Shown here one piece after another: positions 56,084 to 64,000 of a DNA stretch of 64,000 bases. The stretch spans positions 124,001 through 188,000 of the forward strand of contig NZ_JACLAF010000001.1 in NCBI RefSeq assembly GCF_015355625.1. Direction: 5' to 3'. This stretch comes from Tamlana sp. I1 (GTDB taxonomy: Bacteria > Bacteroidota > Bacteroidia > Flavobacteriales > Flavobacteriaceae). Positions within the stretch are counted from its first letter, which is position 1; each line of letters starts with the position of its first letter. The notes under the pieces are model-generated. The model was not told the DNA's origin. It made no database searches and worked only from the letters and a program-made list of their open reading frames with translations. Made by a program: the position numbers and the translations under genes.

Positions 56084-56218
56084 AAGAGGCTGTCTAAAAA
56101 GTATACCTGATGTCATATTGAGCTTGTCGAAATATTTCTAACTGATTGCTAATCAATATCGGTTTCGACAAGCTCAACCTGACAAATCAAATTTTACTTA
56201 CTTTTTAAACAGCCTCTT
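56084..56218. repeat. 135-bp imperfect palindrome, MITE-like or dispersed repeat
   Basis: The outer arms, 20 bp each, (56084-56103 and 56199-56218) pair with a single G-U. Inner arms TTGAGCTTGTCGAAA (56118-56132) and TTTCGACAAGCTCAA (56163-56177) pair perfectly. The element fills most of the gap between the TPR gene and pruA and could end pruA transcription. I recall TTGAGCTTGTCGAAA as part of a repeat common in flavobacterial genomes; that needs a genome-wide check. No target-site duplication is evident. Confidence 0.7.
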
Positions 56219-56241
56219 GCTAATTGGTGTTATTTTATGTT

Positions 56242-57870
56242 TTATTCGCCTAAAAACGGATATCTGTAATCTAACGGCGTTACGAATGTTTCTTTAATCA
56301 TTCTAGGAGATACCCAACGTAATAAGTTTTGAGGGCTTCCTGCTTTGTCGTTTGTTCCAGATGCTCTTGCGCCTCCAAAAGGTTGCTGCCCTACAACAGC
56401 TCCTGTAGGTTTGTCATTAATATAAAAGTTTCCTGCGCAGTTTTGTAAAGCTTCAGTTGCTTGTGTAATAGCATAACGGTCTTTAGAAATAATGGCGCCT
56501 GTTAAAGCATATTCGCTAGTTTCGTCTACCAGTTTTAAGGTTTCCGCGTAAGCGTTATCTTCATAAACATAAATGGTAATTACAGGGCCAAATAATTCGG
56601 TACACATGGTTGTATATTTCGGGTCTTTGGTTACAATTACAGTAGGTTCTATAAAATAACCCTTGCTTTTGTCATGTCCACCACCTGCAATAATTTCAAC
56701 TTCTGAATCCTTTTTAGCTTGATCTATATATTTAGCCAATTTATCGAAAGAACCTTCGTGGATTACAGCAGTAATAAAGTTGCTCATGTCTTCTGGAGAA
56801 CCCATTTTAAAGGATTTTACATCTTCCAAGACCAATGCTTTTACTTCTGCCCAGATGCTTTTTGGAATGTAAGCTCTAGAAGCGGCACTACATTTTTGTC
56901 CTTGAAACTCGAAAGCGCCACGAGCAATAGCCGTAGCCACGTGTTTTGGGTTGGCTGATTTGTGAGCGACGATAAAATCTTTCCCACCAGTTTCGCCAAC
57001 AATTCTAGGGTAAGTTTTATAGTTATGAATGTTGTTTCCTATTTGTTTCCAAAGTTCTTTAAAGATAAATGTAGAACCCGTAAAGTGTAAGCCAGAGAAA
57101 TCTGGACTCGCTAATACGGTGTTTGAAATCATTACAGGATCTCCAAAAACCACATTAATTACCCCTGGAGGAACACCTGCTTCTTCAAAAATATCCATAA
57201 TAACTTTAGCTGAATACACTTGGCTATCGCTAGGTTTCCAAACCACAACATTGCCCATTAAAGCCATACAAGCCGGAAGATTTCCAGCAATTGCTGTAAA
57301 ATTAAATGGCGATACGGCATAGGTGAAACCCTCTAAAGGACGGTATTCAATACGATTCCAAGCATCACTTGTGCTTTCAGGTTGCTCGTGATAAATGTCC
57401 GTCATGTACTGAACATTAAAACGTAAGAAATCAACCAATTCACAAGCTGAATCAATTTCAGCTTGATAAATGTTTTTAGATTGCCCAATCATGGTTGCAG
57501 CATTTATTTTTGCTCTGTATGGACCTGCAACTAGTTCGGCAGCTTTTAAAAAGATACCTGCACGTTGCTCCCAAGGCATTAAACTCCACGTTTTTCTAGC
57601 TTCTAAAGCCGTAGAAATGGCTTCGTCAATATGCGATTGTTCAGCTAAGTGATACGTGCCAACAATATGTTGGTGATCATGGGGAGGCGAAATCGTTCTT
57701 GTATTTCCAGTTGTTATATTTTGACCATTAATATATAATGGTACATCAATTTTGCTGTTAAACATGGTTTTGTAAGCCTCTAAAACCTCTTTGCGTTCAG
57801 GACTTCCTGGAGCGTAAGATTTTACAGGTTCGTTAATAGCAATTGGTACATTGAAAAAGCCTTTTCCCAT
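56242..57870 (-). CDS. pruA: 1-pyrroline-5-carboxylate dehydrogenase
   Basis: Aldehyde dehydrogenase superfamily enzyme (542 aa) that oxidises glutamate semialdehyde/pyrroline-5-carboxylate to glutamate in proline and arginine breakdown. It is stand-alone, without the proline dehydrogenase domain of PutA. The catalytic Cys327 (GQKCSAASRAY), Glu293 (VGETGGKDF), Asn190 (SPFNFTA) and the extended N-terminus fit the family. A -7 element (complement of 57913-57920, TAGATTTG) lies 43 bp upstream. Confidence 0.92.
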   Translation of the reverse strand: MGKGFFNVPIAINEPVKSYAPGSPERKEVLEAYKTMFNSKIDVPLYINGQNITTGNTRTISPPHDHQHIVGTYHLAEQSHIDEAISTALEARKTWSLMPWEQRAGIFLKAAELVAGPYRAKINAATMIGQSKNIYQAEIDSACELVDFLRFNVQYMTDIYHEQPESTSDAWNRIEYRPLEGFTYAVSPFNFTAIAGNLPACMALMGNVVVWKPSDSQVYSAKVIMDIFEEAGVPPGVINVVFGDPVMISNTVLASPDFSGLHFTGSTFIFKELWKQIGNNIHNYKTYPRIVGETGGKDFIVAHKSANPKHVATAIARGAFEFQGQKCSAASRAYIPKSIWAEVKALVLEDVKSFKMGSPEDMSNFITAVIHEGSFDKLAKYIDQAKKDSEVEIIAGGGHDKSKGYFIEPTVIVTKDPKYTTMCTELFGPVITIYVYEDNAYAETLKLVDETSEYALTGAIISKDRYAITQATEALQNCAGNFYINDKPTGAVVGQQPFGGARASGTNDKAGSPQNLLRWVSPRMIKETFVTPLDYRYPFLGE

Positions 57871-58027
57871 AATTTTCGGATTTTTGTTATTGATTTTTCA
57901 CTAGTTATTGAACAAATCTAATAATTTTCAAATGAGAAATAGCACCTATGCTCTTAAATACACGTTAAAATTTAATAAAATGTATTAAATTTTTAAGTTG
58001 ATTTTGGTGTTTGCTTTCAGATGAAAA

Positions 58028-59530
58028 TTACAAATAAACAGAAAGCGTAAGAAAACCTATTGTGGTGAAAAATAAAATTAGTAGTAGCGGTGTTACAAAC
58101 TTTAGCCATTTGTTAAAACCAATTTTTACAATGGCTAAAGCAGCTAAAATCAAACCAGTTGGACTAATTAAATAAAGTAATCCCATGCCGTATTGGTAGG
58201 TGTTTACTATAAGTTCTCTGCCTAGGTTAACTGTATCGGCAAGTGGTGCCATTATAGGCATGGTTAATACCGCCATGCCAGATGATGATGGCATAAAAAA
58301 GGATAATCCTGCATAAATTATTAGCATAAAATTGGCAAATACACCTTTGTGCATGCCTTGGGTTATGGTGCTCGCATGATATAATAATGTGTCGCTAATT
58401 AGACCATCTTCCATTAAAATAGTCACGCCTCTAGCAATACCAACTATAAACGCAACGCTTAGCAAATCGGCAGCGCCTTTAGCAAAAGTTTCAATAAAAA
58501 GCCCTTCTTTAATTTTAGCAATAAAACCTATAATAATGGCTGCAATTAGAAATGTGGTTGTCATTTCTACAAACCACCAACTGAAAAAAGAAACACCAAT
58601 AATCATAACTACAAATGCTAACGAAAACACAAAAGTGATCAGTTTTAATCTAGGGGTGAATTTAGTTGTCGTGTTAGTATTTAATTTGAATAACTGCTCT
58701 ATAGTTTCCTTCTGATCATAAATAAGTGATTTTGAAGGATTGTTTTTTACACGTTTAGCATATCTAAGAATGTATAAAATGGTGATAGTTAAACAAATTA
58801 CTAACATAATAATACGGCTTTGTAAACCAGTTGTCCAACTAATTCCGGCTGCATCAGAAGCAATAATGGTAGAAAACGGATTTGTAGTCGAACACATCGT
58901 ACCCACCGCTGAGCCTAAGAAAATACAGCTAACACCAACCATGGCGTCGTATTTTGCAGCAAGAAAAACAGGAATTAAAATGGGGTAGAAGGCCATGGTT
59001 TCTTCAGCGAGCCCAAATGTAGTGCCGCCTGCGGCAATGAGTGTGGTAACTACAATAATTAAAAGGTATTCTCGGCCTTTTAAGGTTTCAGCCATCCAAG
59101 AAATTCCAGCATCAAAAGCTCCTGTAAGATTCATAATGCCAATTAGTCCTCCAATGATAAGGATTAGAAAAATGATATCGGAAGCTGCAATAATGCCTTT
59201 AATAGGCGATTTGGCTAAATCTGAAATGCCTTGAGGATTTGGTTCAAGTTCTTTGTAGGTATTTGGGATGCCAATAGGTTTGTAAATCGCACCGCTTGTA
59301 AAATTTTCAATAGGGATTTTTATGTTTAATGAATTTAGTGTTTCTTGAGTTGCAGGTAACTCTTCAAATTCATTTAAACTCGTTTTTATAAAAGTGTTTT
59401 TTGAAGCATCATAACTTAGGGTGTCATATTTTCCAGCAGGAATAATCCATGTTAGGAGAGCAACAAAACCTGCGATGATGATTAAAATGGTTTGTGCTGA
59501 TGGAAATTTAAGTTTTTTCATACGCTGCAC
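58028..59530 (-). CDS. YfcC/DcuC-type membrane transporter
   Basis: Polytopic inner-membrane protein (500 aa) with about 12 hydrophobic helices and a large periplasmic loop after the first helix (about 30-105). Motifs such as LILIIGGLIGIMNLTGAFDAGI, GTTFGLAEETMAFYPILIP, GSAVGTMCSTTNPFST and FFMPSSSGMAVLTMPIMAPL are those of the YfcC family of the ion-transporter superfamily, some members of which are thought to exchange basic amino acids. The position just upstream of pruA on the same strand suggests an amino acid (arginine/ornithine-like) substrate, which is inference. Confidence 0.78.
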   Translation of the reverse strand: MQRMKKLKFPSAQTILIIIAGFVALLTWIIPAGKYDTLSYDASKNTFIKTSLNEFEELPATQETLNSLNIKIPIENFTSGAIYKPIGIPNTYKELEPNPQGISDLAKSPIKGIIAASDIIFLILIIGGLIGIMNLTGAFDAGISWMAETLKGREYLLIIVVTTLIAAGGTTFGLAEETMAFYPILIPVFLAAKYDAMVGVSCIFLGSAVGTMCSTTNPFSTIIASDAAGISWTTGLQSRIIMLVICLTITILYILRYAKRVKNNPSKSLIYDQKETIEQLFKLNTNTTTKFTPRLKLITFVFSLAFVVMIIGVSFFSWWFVEMTTTFLIAAIIIGFIAKIKEGLFIETFAKGAADLLSVAFIVGIARGVTILMEDGLISDTLLYHASTITQGMHKGVFANFMLIIYAGLSFFMPSSSGMAVLTMPIMAPLADTVNLGRELIVNTYQYGMGLLYLISPTGLILAALAIVKIGFNKWLKFVTPLLLILFFTTIGFLTLSVYL

Positions 59531-59568
59531 AAATCTGAAAAAAGAATTATTACAAAAGATTAAAACGT

Positions 59569-59955
59569 TTAGTTGATGGCAAATGGGGCACTCAATTTAA
59601 AAGCAGGTATGGCCACTTGAAACTTTCTTGTGGTTGTAAAATTTACCATACTATAATAGCCTTGCATAGCACCAAATGGCGATGTTAGTAAACAGCCCGA
59701 AGTATAGGTGTGTGATTCGCCTGGTTTTAAAACGGGTTTTTTGCCGATAACACCTTCACCAGAAACAGTTTCAATGTTATTTAAAGCATCTAGAATTTCC
59801 CAATGGCGTGCATAAAGCTGTACGGAATCTTTGCTTTGGTTTTCAATAGTTATCGTATATCCAAAGGCATAGTGTATCTTATAGTTTTTATAAAATGAGC
59901 CTTCGTAAGTGGTTTTTACGGAAATTTTTATGCCTTTTGTAACCTGTTGAACCAT
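59569..59955 (-). CDS. apaG: ApaG domain protein
   Basis: Small cytoplasmic beta-sandwich protein (128 aa) of the ApaG/DUF525 family. It has the conserved YTITIENQSKDSVQLYARHWEI and the GEGVIGKKPVLKPGESHTYTSGC region ending in GAMQGYY. Its role is uncertain; ApaG has been linked to Co/Mg resistance and appears as a domain in F-box proteins. It lies 38 bp before the YfcC gene on the same strand. Confidence 0.9.
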   Translation of the reverse strand: MVQQVTKGIKISVKTTYEGSFYKNYKIHYAFGYTITIENQSKDSVQLYARHWEILDALNNIETVSGEGVIGKKPVLKPGESHTYTSGCLLTSPFGAMQGYYSMVNFTTTRKFQVAIPAFKLSAPFAIN

Positions 59956-60062
59956 GTTAACTGTTGATTTGCAATATGTTTACAGTTGCTAAAATAGCAA
60001 ATATTACGGGTCTAGCGCAAATTTTAACGTGATTGACGTTAAAATCGACTAAAAGATGAATT

Positions 60063-61313
60063 TTAATTGGTAATTGTTATGGAATTTCCTTCACTAACAC
60101 CAATTATTCTGTCGTATCGCCCGCCTAAGTGTCGGTAATAAACTAAAACTTTGTAGCTGTTTTCTGTTTGCCAAAAATCACCGCTAATAAATCCTTCGTT
60201 AATCATGCCATTAGGTTCTTCAACAACATATTTATAATTGTAAAACCCTTGTTTTAGTAATAAACTGGCTGTGTATCTGTTTTTTTCTACATCATAAGTC
60301 ATCAATGTGCTGTCGTCTATCGCATAATTATTGAAACTTCCATACACATGAATTTTTTTGTCTATCAGATTATTATCTGCAGCTAACGAAAAATGCATCC
60401 ATACATAATCGGCTTCGATATCTGGGTTTGATCCGTCTATGTTGCCAATAACATAATTGCCGTTTATATCAGGGTTGTATGTGTAGGGGCGAAATGCTCG
60501 ACGGATGTTTGTATATAAATAATTGTGATATAAATCTTTTAAATCGATGTATTGAATGTTGTTGTTTGCGCCACGAACATCTTTATTTTCAAAATAAAAA
60601 TATTCATTACCACCCCAGAAACTGGTTTCTGTGTCATATTTATAAATCAATTGTTTGCCAAGAATGTATTGTGGTTTTAAATTGGTTATGGCTGTTTTTA
60701 AGTTGTTATTTTGAATGATAACCGTTTTAATAGTTTGATCGGGGTTATTAAAAGGGATTTTGTTTGAAGAAATAACAAGTTCTACGCGTTGTTTTTCTTC
60801 AATATTAGCGATGTCTCTAGCGCGTTTTATAAGCACGCCAATATCGGCATTGTTTTCATAAAGCATGAATTTTCTTGAAAAAACAAGTTCGCTATCGCTA
60901 TTATAAATGAATAACATATAGTTTCCTGAAACTTTTAAAGCCCTAGTTTGTGCGTTCGGAATGGTGAGTTTATAATGCGAAAATATTTGAAAGGTATTAA
61001 ATGAGTTTTCGTATTCGCGAATGCGTTGGTTGTCGAAACCTTCCATGTATTCCGATTGTACTAATACAGAAGGTGTCCAATTGGCATTGTAATATTTAAT
61101 TTTATAGTAAAAATCAGCTTCATCGCCGTTAAGAGCATCAAATTCCAAAGTAACTTCATCATTAACTCTTATAATAGGCAGTTGGTTTTCGTTGGTTTCG
61201 CCTTTAAAATTTATGGTTTTTATATATTCTGGCGGATTTGTTTCATCAACTTGACAAAAAAGGATTATAGGAAATAATAATAAGCAAAATGAAAGCAGAT
61301 ATTTATGGGGCAT
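60063..61313 (-). CDS. Type IX secretion system plug-domain protein (DUF5103)
   Basis: Exported protein (416 aa) of the family once called DUF5103, now linked to the plug that closes the SprA translocon of the type IX secretion system. A signal peptide ends at ILFCQ (about 22, with the ATG at 61313). Two beta-rich Ig-like domains follow; conserved parts are YIKTINFKGETNENQLPIIR, YYKIKYYNANWTPS and the C-terminal VYGSFNNYAIDDSTLMTYD. With porT this is the second T9SS gene of the window. Confidence 0.83.
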   Translation of the reverse strand: MPHKYLLSFCLLLFPIILFCQVDETNPPEYIKTINFKGETNENQLPIIRVNDEVTLEFDALNGDEADFYYKIKYYNANWTPSVLVQSEYMEGFDNQRIREYENSFNTFQIFSHYKLTIPNAQTRALKVSGNYMLFIYNSDSELVFSRKFMLYENNADIGVLIKRARDIANIEEKQRVELVISSNKIPFNNPDQTIKTVIIQNNNLKTAITNLKPQYILGKQLIYKYDTETSFWGGNEYFYFENKDVRGANNNIQYIDLKDLYHNYLYTNIRRAFRPYTYNPDINGNYVIGNIDGSNPDIEADYVWMHFSLAADNNLIDKKIHVYGSFNNYAIDDSTLMTYDVEKNRYTASLLLKQGFYNYKYVVEEPNGMINEGFISGDFWQTENSYKVLVYYRHLGGRYDRIIGVSEGNSITITN

Positions 61314-61397
61314 TGTGTCGTGTTTTTTGGTAAATATAATCAAATTTTGTGCCTATAATCTTATGATTTCGAATTGAGTAAAATTCTATATGTTTTT

Positions 61398-61430
61398 TTG
61401 TGAAATCTGTATTTTTAATTTGTATTTTTG
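61398..61430 (+). promoter_or_regulatory. Promoter of the nqr operon
   Basis: TTG (61398-61400), a 22-bp gap and TATTTTTG (61423-61430) fit the Bacteroidota promoter. The -7 element is 38 bp before the nqrA ATG at 61469. Confidence 0.6.
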
Positions 61431-61468
61431 CATCGATTTTTAGACAACTAATTTCAATAAATATAAAT

Positions 61469-62824
61469 ATGTCAAACGACATTCGTATTAAAAAAGGTCT
61501 GGACATTAAACTTAAAGGTGAGGCTGAGAAAACTGTTGAACAGGCAGTTATCAGTACGTACTGCACCATAAGGCCAGAAGATTTCCACGGGGTTATCCCT
61601 AAACTTATTGCTAAAGAAGGTGCTACAGTCGAGGCTGGAAGTACTTTGTTTTATGACAAGACTAATGAAAATATTAGGTTTTCATCTCCTGTTTCTGGAA
61701 AAGTCATAGAGGTGGTTCGTGGACCAAAAAGGCGCATTGATGCCATTAAAATTCAAGCTGATAAATCGCAAACTTTTGTCGATTTTGGAACGCTAAATGT
61801 TGAAACCGCTCAACCAGATGAAGTTAAAGCACATTTACTTGCTTCGGGATGTTGGCCATTTGTAAAACAACGTCCTTATGATGTTGTTGCAAACCCAGAT
61901 AAAACGCCAAAAGCGATCTTTATTTCTGGATACGCCAGTGCTCCTTTAGCTGCAGATTTAGATTTTACTTTAAAAGGTAAAGAAGCCGAATTACAAGCTG
62001 CAGTTACCGCTTTAGGTAAACTTACAGCGGGTAAAGTACATGTTTCGGTTGGTAAAAATGCCAATTCACCGCTTTCAGGTTTACAAGGCATTACTTTACA
62101 CAAAGTATCTGGGCCGCACCCTTCTGGGAATGTGGGAACGCTAATCAATAAAATAGATCCGGTTAATAAAGGAGAAACTGTTTGGACAGTTAATCCTCAA
62201 GACTTGGTGATTATTGGTGAGTTGTTGTTAACTGGGAAATTCAACGCCGAGCGTATTGTGGCTTTGGTGGGGTCTTCAGTACAAAAACCTAGATATTTTA
62301 AAACACGTATTGGAAGCGAAGTAGCGACTATGATTTACGACAAAGGTGTCGATAAAGCAGGTCATGATCGTATTATTTCAGGAAATGTTTTAAGCGGAAA
62401 AGAAATTAAACCAGACGGAAGTTTAGATTATTACAGCAATGTAATTTCTGTGATTCCAGAAGGTGATGATTATGAGTTTTTCGGATGGACTAAACCTATC
62501 TTTAATAAGGTGTCTACTTCTAGAGCATTAACCTTTTCTTGGTTAGCGCCAAATAAAGTTTACGATTTAAATACCAATACAAACGGCGAGCATAGAGCAT
62601 TTGTAACAACAGGAACTTACGAGGAAGTTTTTCCTTTAGATATTTTCCCATTACAAATTTTAAAAGCCTGTTTGTATAAAGATTTAGATGAAATGGAAGC
62701 TTTAGGGATGTACGAAGTAGCTCCAGAAGATTTTGCTTTAACAGAGTTTGTATGTGTGTCAAAACAACCGCATCAAAAAATAATAAGAGATGGTTTAGAC
62801 TTAATGCTTAAAGAGATAGGATAA
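61469..62824 (+). CDS. nqrA: Na+-translocating NADH:quinone reductase subunit A
   Basis: Subunit A (451 aa) of the sodium-pumping respiratory complex Na+-NQR. It has no covalent cofactor and sits on the cytoplasmic side. Family parts include IRIKKGLDIKLKG, FHGVIPKLIAKEGATVEAG, VSGKVIEVVRGPKRRI and KKRHPSGNVGT-like SGPHPSGNVGTLI. The ATG at 61469 gives the family's N-terminus. Its stop overlaps the nqrB start by one base (TAATG), showing translational coupling. A sodium pump fits a marine lifestyle. Confidence 0.95.
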   Translation: MSNDIRIKKGLDIKLKGEAEKTVEQAVISTYCTIRPEDFHGVIPKLIAKEGATVEAGSTLFYDKTNENIRFSSPVSGKVIEVVRGPKRRIDAIKIQADKSQTFVDFGTLNVETAQPDEVKAHLLASGCWPFVKQRPYDVVANPDKTPKAIFISGYASAPLAADLDFTLKGKEAELQAAVTALGKLTAGKVHVSVGKNANSPLSGLQGITLHKVSGPHPSGNVGTLINKIDPVNKGETVWTVNPQDLVIIGELLLTGKFNAERIVALVGSSVQKPRYFKTRIGSEVATMIYDKGVDKAGHDRIISGNVLSGKEIKPDGSLDYYSNVISVIPEGDDYEFFGWTKPIFNKVSTSRALTFSWLAPNKVYDLNTNTNGEHRAFVTTGTYEEVFPLDIFPLQILKACLYKDLDEMEALGMYEVAPEDFALTEFVCVSKQPHQKIIRDGLDLMLKEIG

Positions 62825-64000
62825 TGGGTTTAAAAAAGAATTTACACGATTTTAAAGTAAAAAATAAGGATAAAAAGTGGTTGCCTGCGTTTTCAGCAAT
62901 TCACACATTCTTATTTTTACCAGATGAGACCACACATAACGGGACTCATATAAAAGTAGCCGACGATTTAAAACGTACCATGAATACCGTAATTATGGCT
63001 ATGGTACCATGTTTAATCTTTGGTATGTTTAACGCTGGTTATCAGCATCATTTAGCTTTTGATGGTATTCAAGCCGTTTCAGGAGGTTTTTTTAGTGCCG
63101 AGTTCTGGACGCTAGATAACTTTTTAGTTGGTTTTTGGAAAATATTACCATTAGTTATAGTGTCTTACGGTGTTGGTTTAGGTATTGAATTTATTTTCGC
63201 CATCATAAAAGGTCATGAAGTTGAAGAAGGTTACTTAGTAACAGGAATGTTAGTGCCACTTATTGTGCCAATCGATATTCCGTTATGGATGTTAGCTGTA
63301 GCCGTAGTTTTTGGTGTTGTAATTGGTAAAGAAGTTTTTGGAGGAACAGGAATGAATATTCTAAACCCTGCATTAACTATTAGAGCCTTTTTATTCTTCG
63401 CTTATCCAACATGGATGTCTGGAGATAAAGTATGGGTTCAAGGTGCCGTTGGAAGAGACCAAGCTATTGCAGCAGGACAAAATCTAGATGCCGTGTCAGG
63501 TGAAACCATTTTAGGTACTTTAGCACAAGGTAAAGAGGTTATGCATTCTGTAGCCGATATGTTCTACGGATTTATTCCTGGTTCGATAGGAGAAACCTCT
63601 ACACTTTTAATTGTATTAGGTGGGTTATTTTTAATCTTCGCTAAAATTGGAAGTTGGAGAATTATGTTGTCTTCAGCAATAGGAGCCATCGTAATGGGAT
63701 TAATTTTTAACCAGGTTGTTGATGCTGGAATTGTAACAGAAAGCAGCAAGTTTTACGGATTAATGAGTACGCCGTTTTGGCACCACTTACTAATTGGAGG
63801 TTTTGCCTTCGGTACGGTGTTTATGGCTACAGATCCTGTAACAGCCTCTCAAACTAATAAAGGAAAATGGTATTACGGTTTCTTAGTAGGATTTATTTCT
63901 ATTTTGATTCGCGTATTTAATCCAGCATACCCAGAAGGTGTGATGTTAGCGATTCTATTAATGAATGTGTTTGCACCAACCATCGATCATTATGTAGTTC
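62824..64000 (+). CDS. nqrB: Na+-translocating NADH:quinone reductase subunit B, cut by the window end
   Basis: First 392 residues of the integral-membrane subunit B. It begins MGLKKNLHDFKVKNKDKKW and shows several hydrophobic helices. The GSIGETS segment holds the threonine expected to carry covalent FMN (Thr258, codon 63595-63597). The segment FMATDPVTASQTNKGKW comes near the end of the visible part. The ATG overlaps the nqrA stop. The frame is open to base 64000, so the C-terminus and the rest of the nqr operon lie outside. Confidence 0.95.
   Translation, partial: MGLKKNLHDFKVKNKDKKWLPAFSAIHTFLFLPDETTHNGTHIKVADDLKRTMNTVIMAMVPCLIFGMFNAGYQHHLAFDGIQAVSGGFFSAEFWTLDNFLVGFWKILPLVIVSYGVGLGIEFIFAIIKGHEVEEGYLVTGMLVPLIVPIDIPLWMLAVAVVFGVVIGKEVFGGTGMNILNPALTIRAFLFFAYPTWMSGDKVWVQGAVGRDQAIAAGQNLDAVSGETILGTLAQGKEVMHSVADMFYGFIPGSIGETSTLLIVLGGLFLIFAKIGSWRIMLSSAIGAIVMGLIFNQVVDAGIVTESSKFYGLMSTPFWHHLLIGGFAFGTVFMATDPVTASQTNKGKWYYGFLVGFISILIRVFNPAYPEGVMLAILLMNVFAPTIDHYVV

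Noticed and set aside
1-64000. tRNA, rRNA, insertion sequence, integrase or phage genes
   Set aside because: None recognised on either strand; the PUL shows no flanking attachment site or transposase inside the window.

Overview
The window is chromosomal DNA of a marine member of the Flavobacteriaceae (Bacteroidota). Several things point this way: AT-rich sequence with short A-rich leaders, promoters of the Bacteroidota type (-7 element TAnnTTTG), a SusC/SusD pair, a short primary sigma factor without region 1.1, type IX secretion genes (porT and a plug protein), a lipoprotein TamA homologue (TamL) and a sodium-pumping NADH dehydrogenase (nqrAB). The genus cannot be fixed from the sequence alone; agar-degrading genera related to Formosa or Zobellia are the natural comparison.

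Bases 1-27,550 hold a polysaccharide utilization locus (PUL) for a red-algal galactan (agar, porphyran or a hybrid). It has four transcription units. The first is a lipoprotein GH16 endo-enzyme (365-1645). The second, on the opposite strand, is a membrane-anchored TPR/LuxR-type regulator (1780-3390). The third is a tight 11-gene operon (4513-20041): GH2, Zn-alcohol dehydrogenase, short-chain dehydrogenase, sulfatase, aldehyde dehydrogenase, sulfatase, GH3, enolase-superfamily cycloisomerase, aldose 1-epimerase, RhaT-like sugar transporter and a GH117 3,6-anhydro-L-galactosidase. The fourth is a SusC/SusD/surface-glycan-binding lipoprotein operon (21083-27474). Read together, GH16 cuts the polymer, SusCD imports oligosaccharides, sulfatases, GH2, GH3 and GH117 trim them to monosaccharides, and the four oxidoreductase/cycloisomerase genes match the known route from 3,6-anhydro-L-galactose to 2-keto-3-deoxygluconate. 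The kinase and aldolase that would finish that route are not in the window.

The most notable new signal is regulatory. A 19-bp tandem element, GTnYAGTT-N3-GTCTAGTR (two half-sites 11 bp apart), lies upstream of all three enzyme/transport units. In each case it ends exactly 30 bp before a -7 element or a close match to one. A fourth full copy and two half-sites lie in the long spacer next to the regulator gene. This looks like the operator of an activator controlling the whole PUL.

Bases 27,600-64,000 are mostly core genes: a radical SAM protein, an MtfA-like peptidase, rpe, a BLUF photoreceptor with unusual substitutions, rpoD, a processive GT2 glycosyltransferase, rpsO-pnp, a PAS histidine kinase, accD, fbaA, tamL, a SpoU methyltransferase, porT-ubiE, trkAH, three uncharacterised exported proteins, an aminotransferase, a fatty acid desaturase, rsmG, a TPR protein, pruA, a YfcC-family transporter, apaG, a T9SS plug protein and nqrA with the first part of nqrB. 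Several intrinsic terminators and two large dispersed-type palindromes lie between them. I saw no tRNA, rRNA, CRISPR array, transposase or phage gene.
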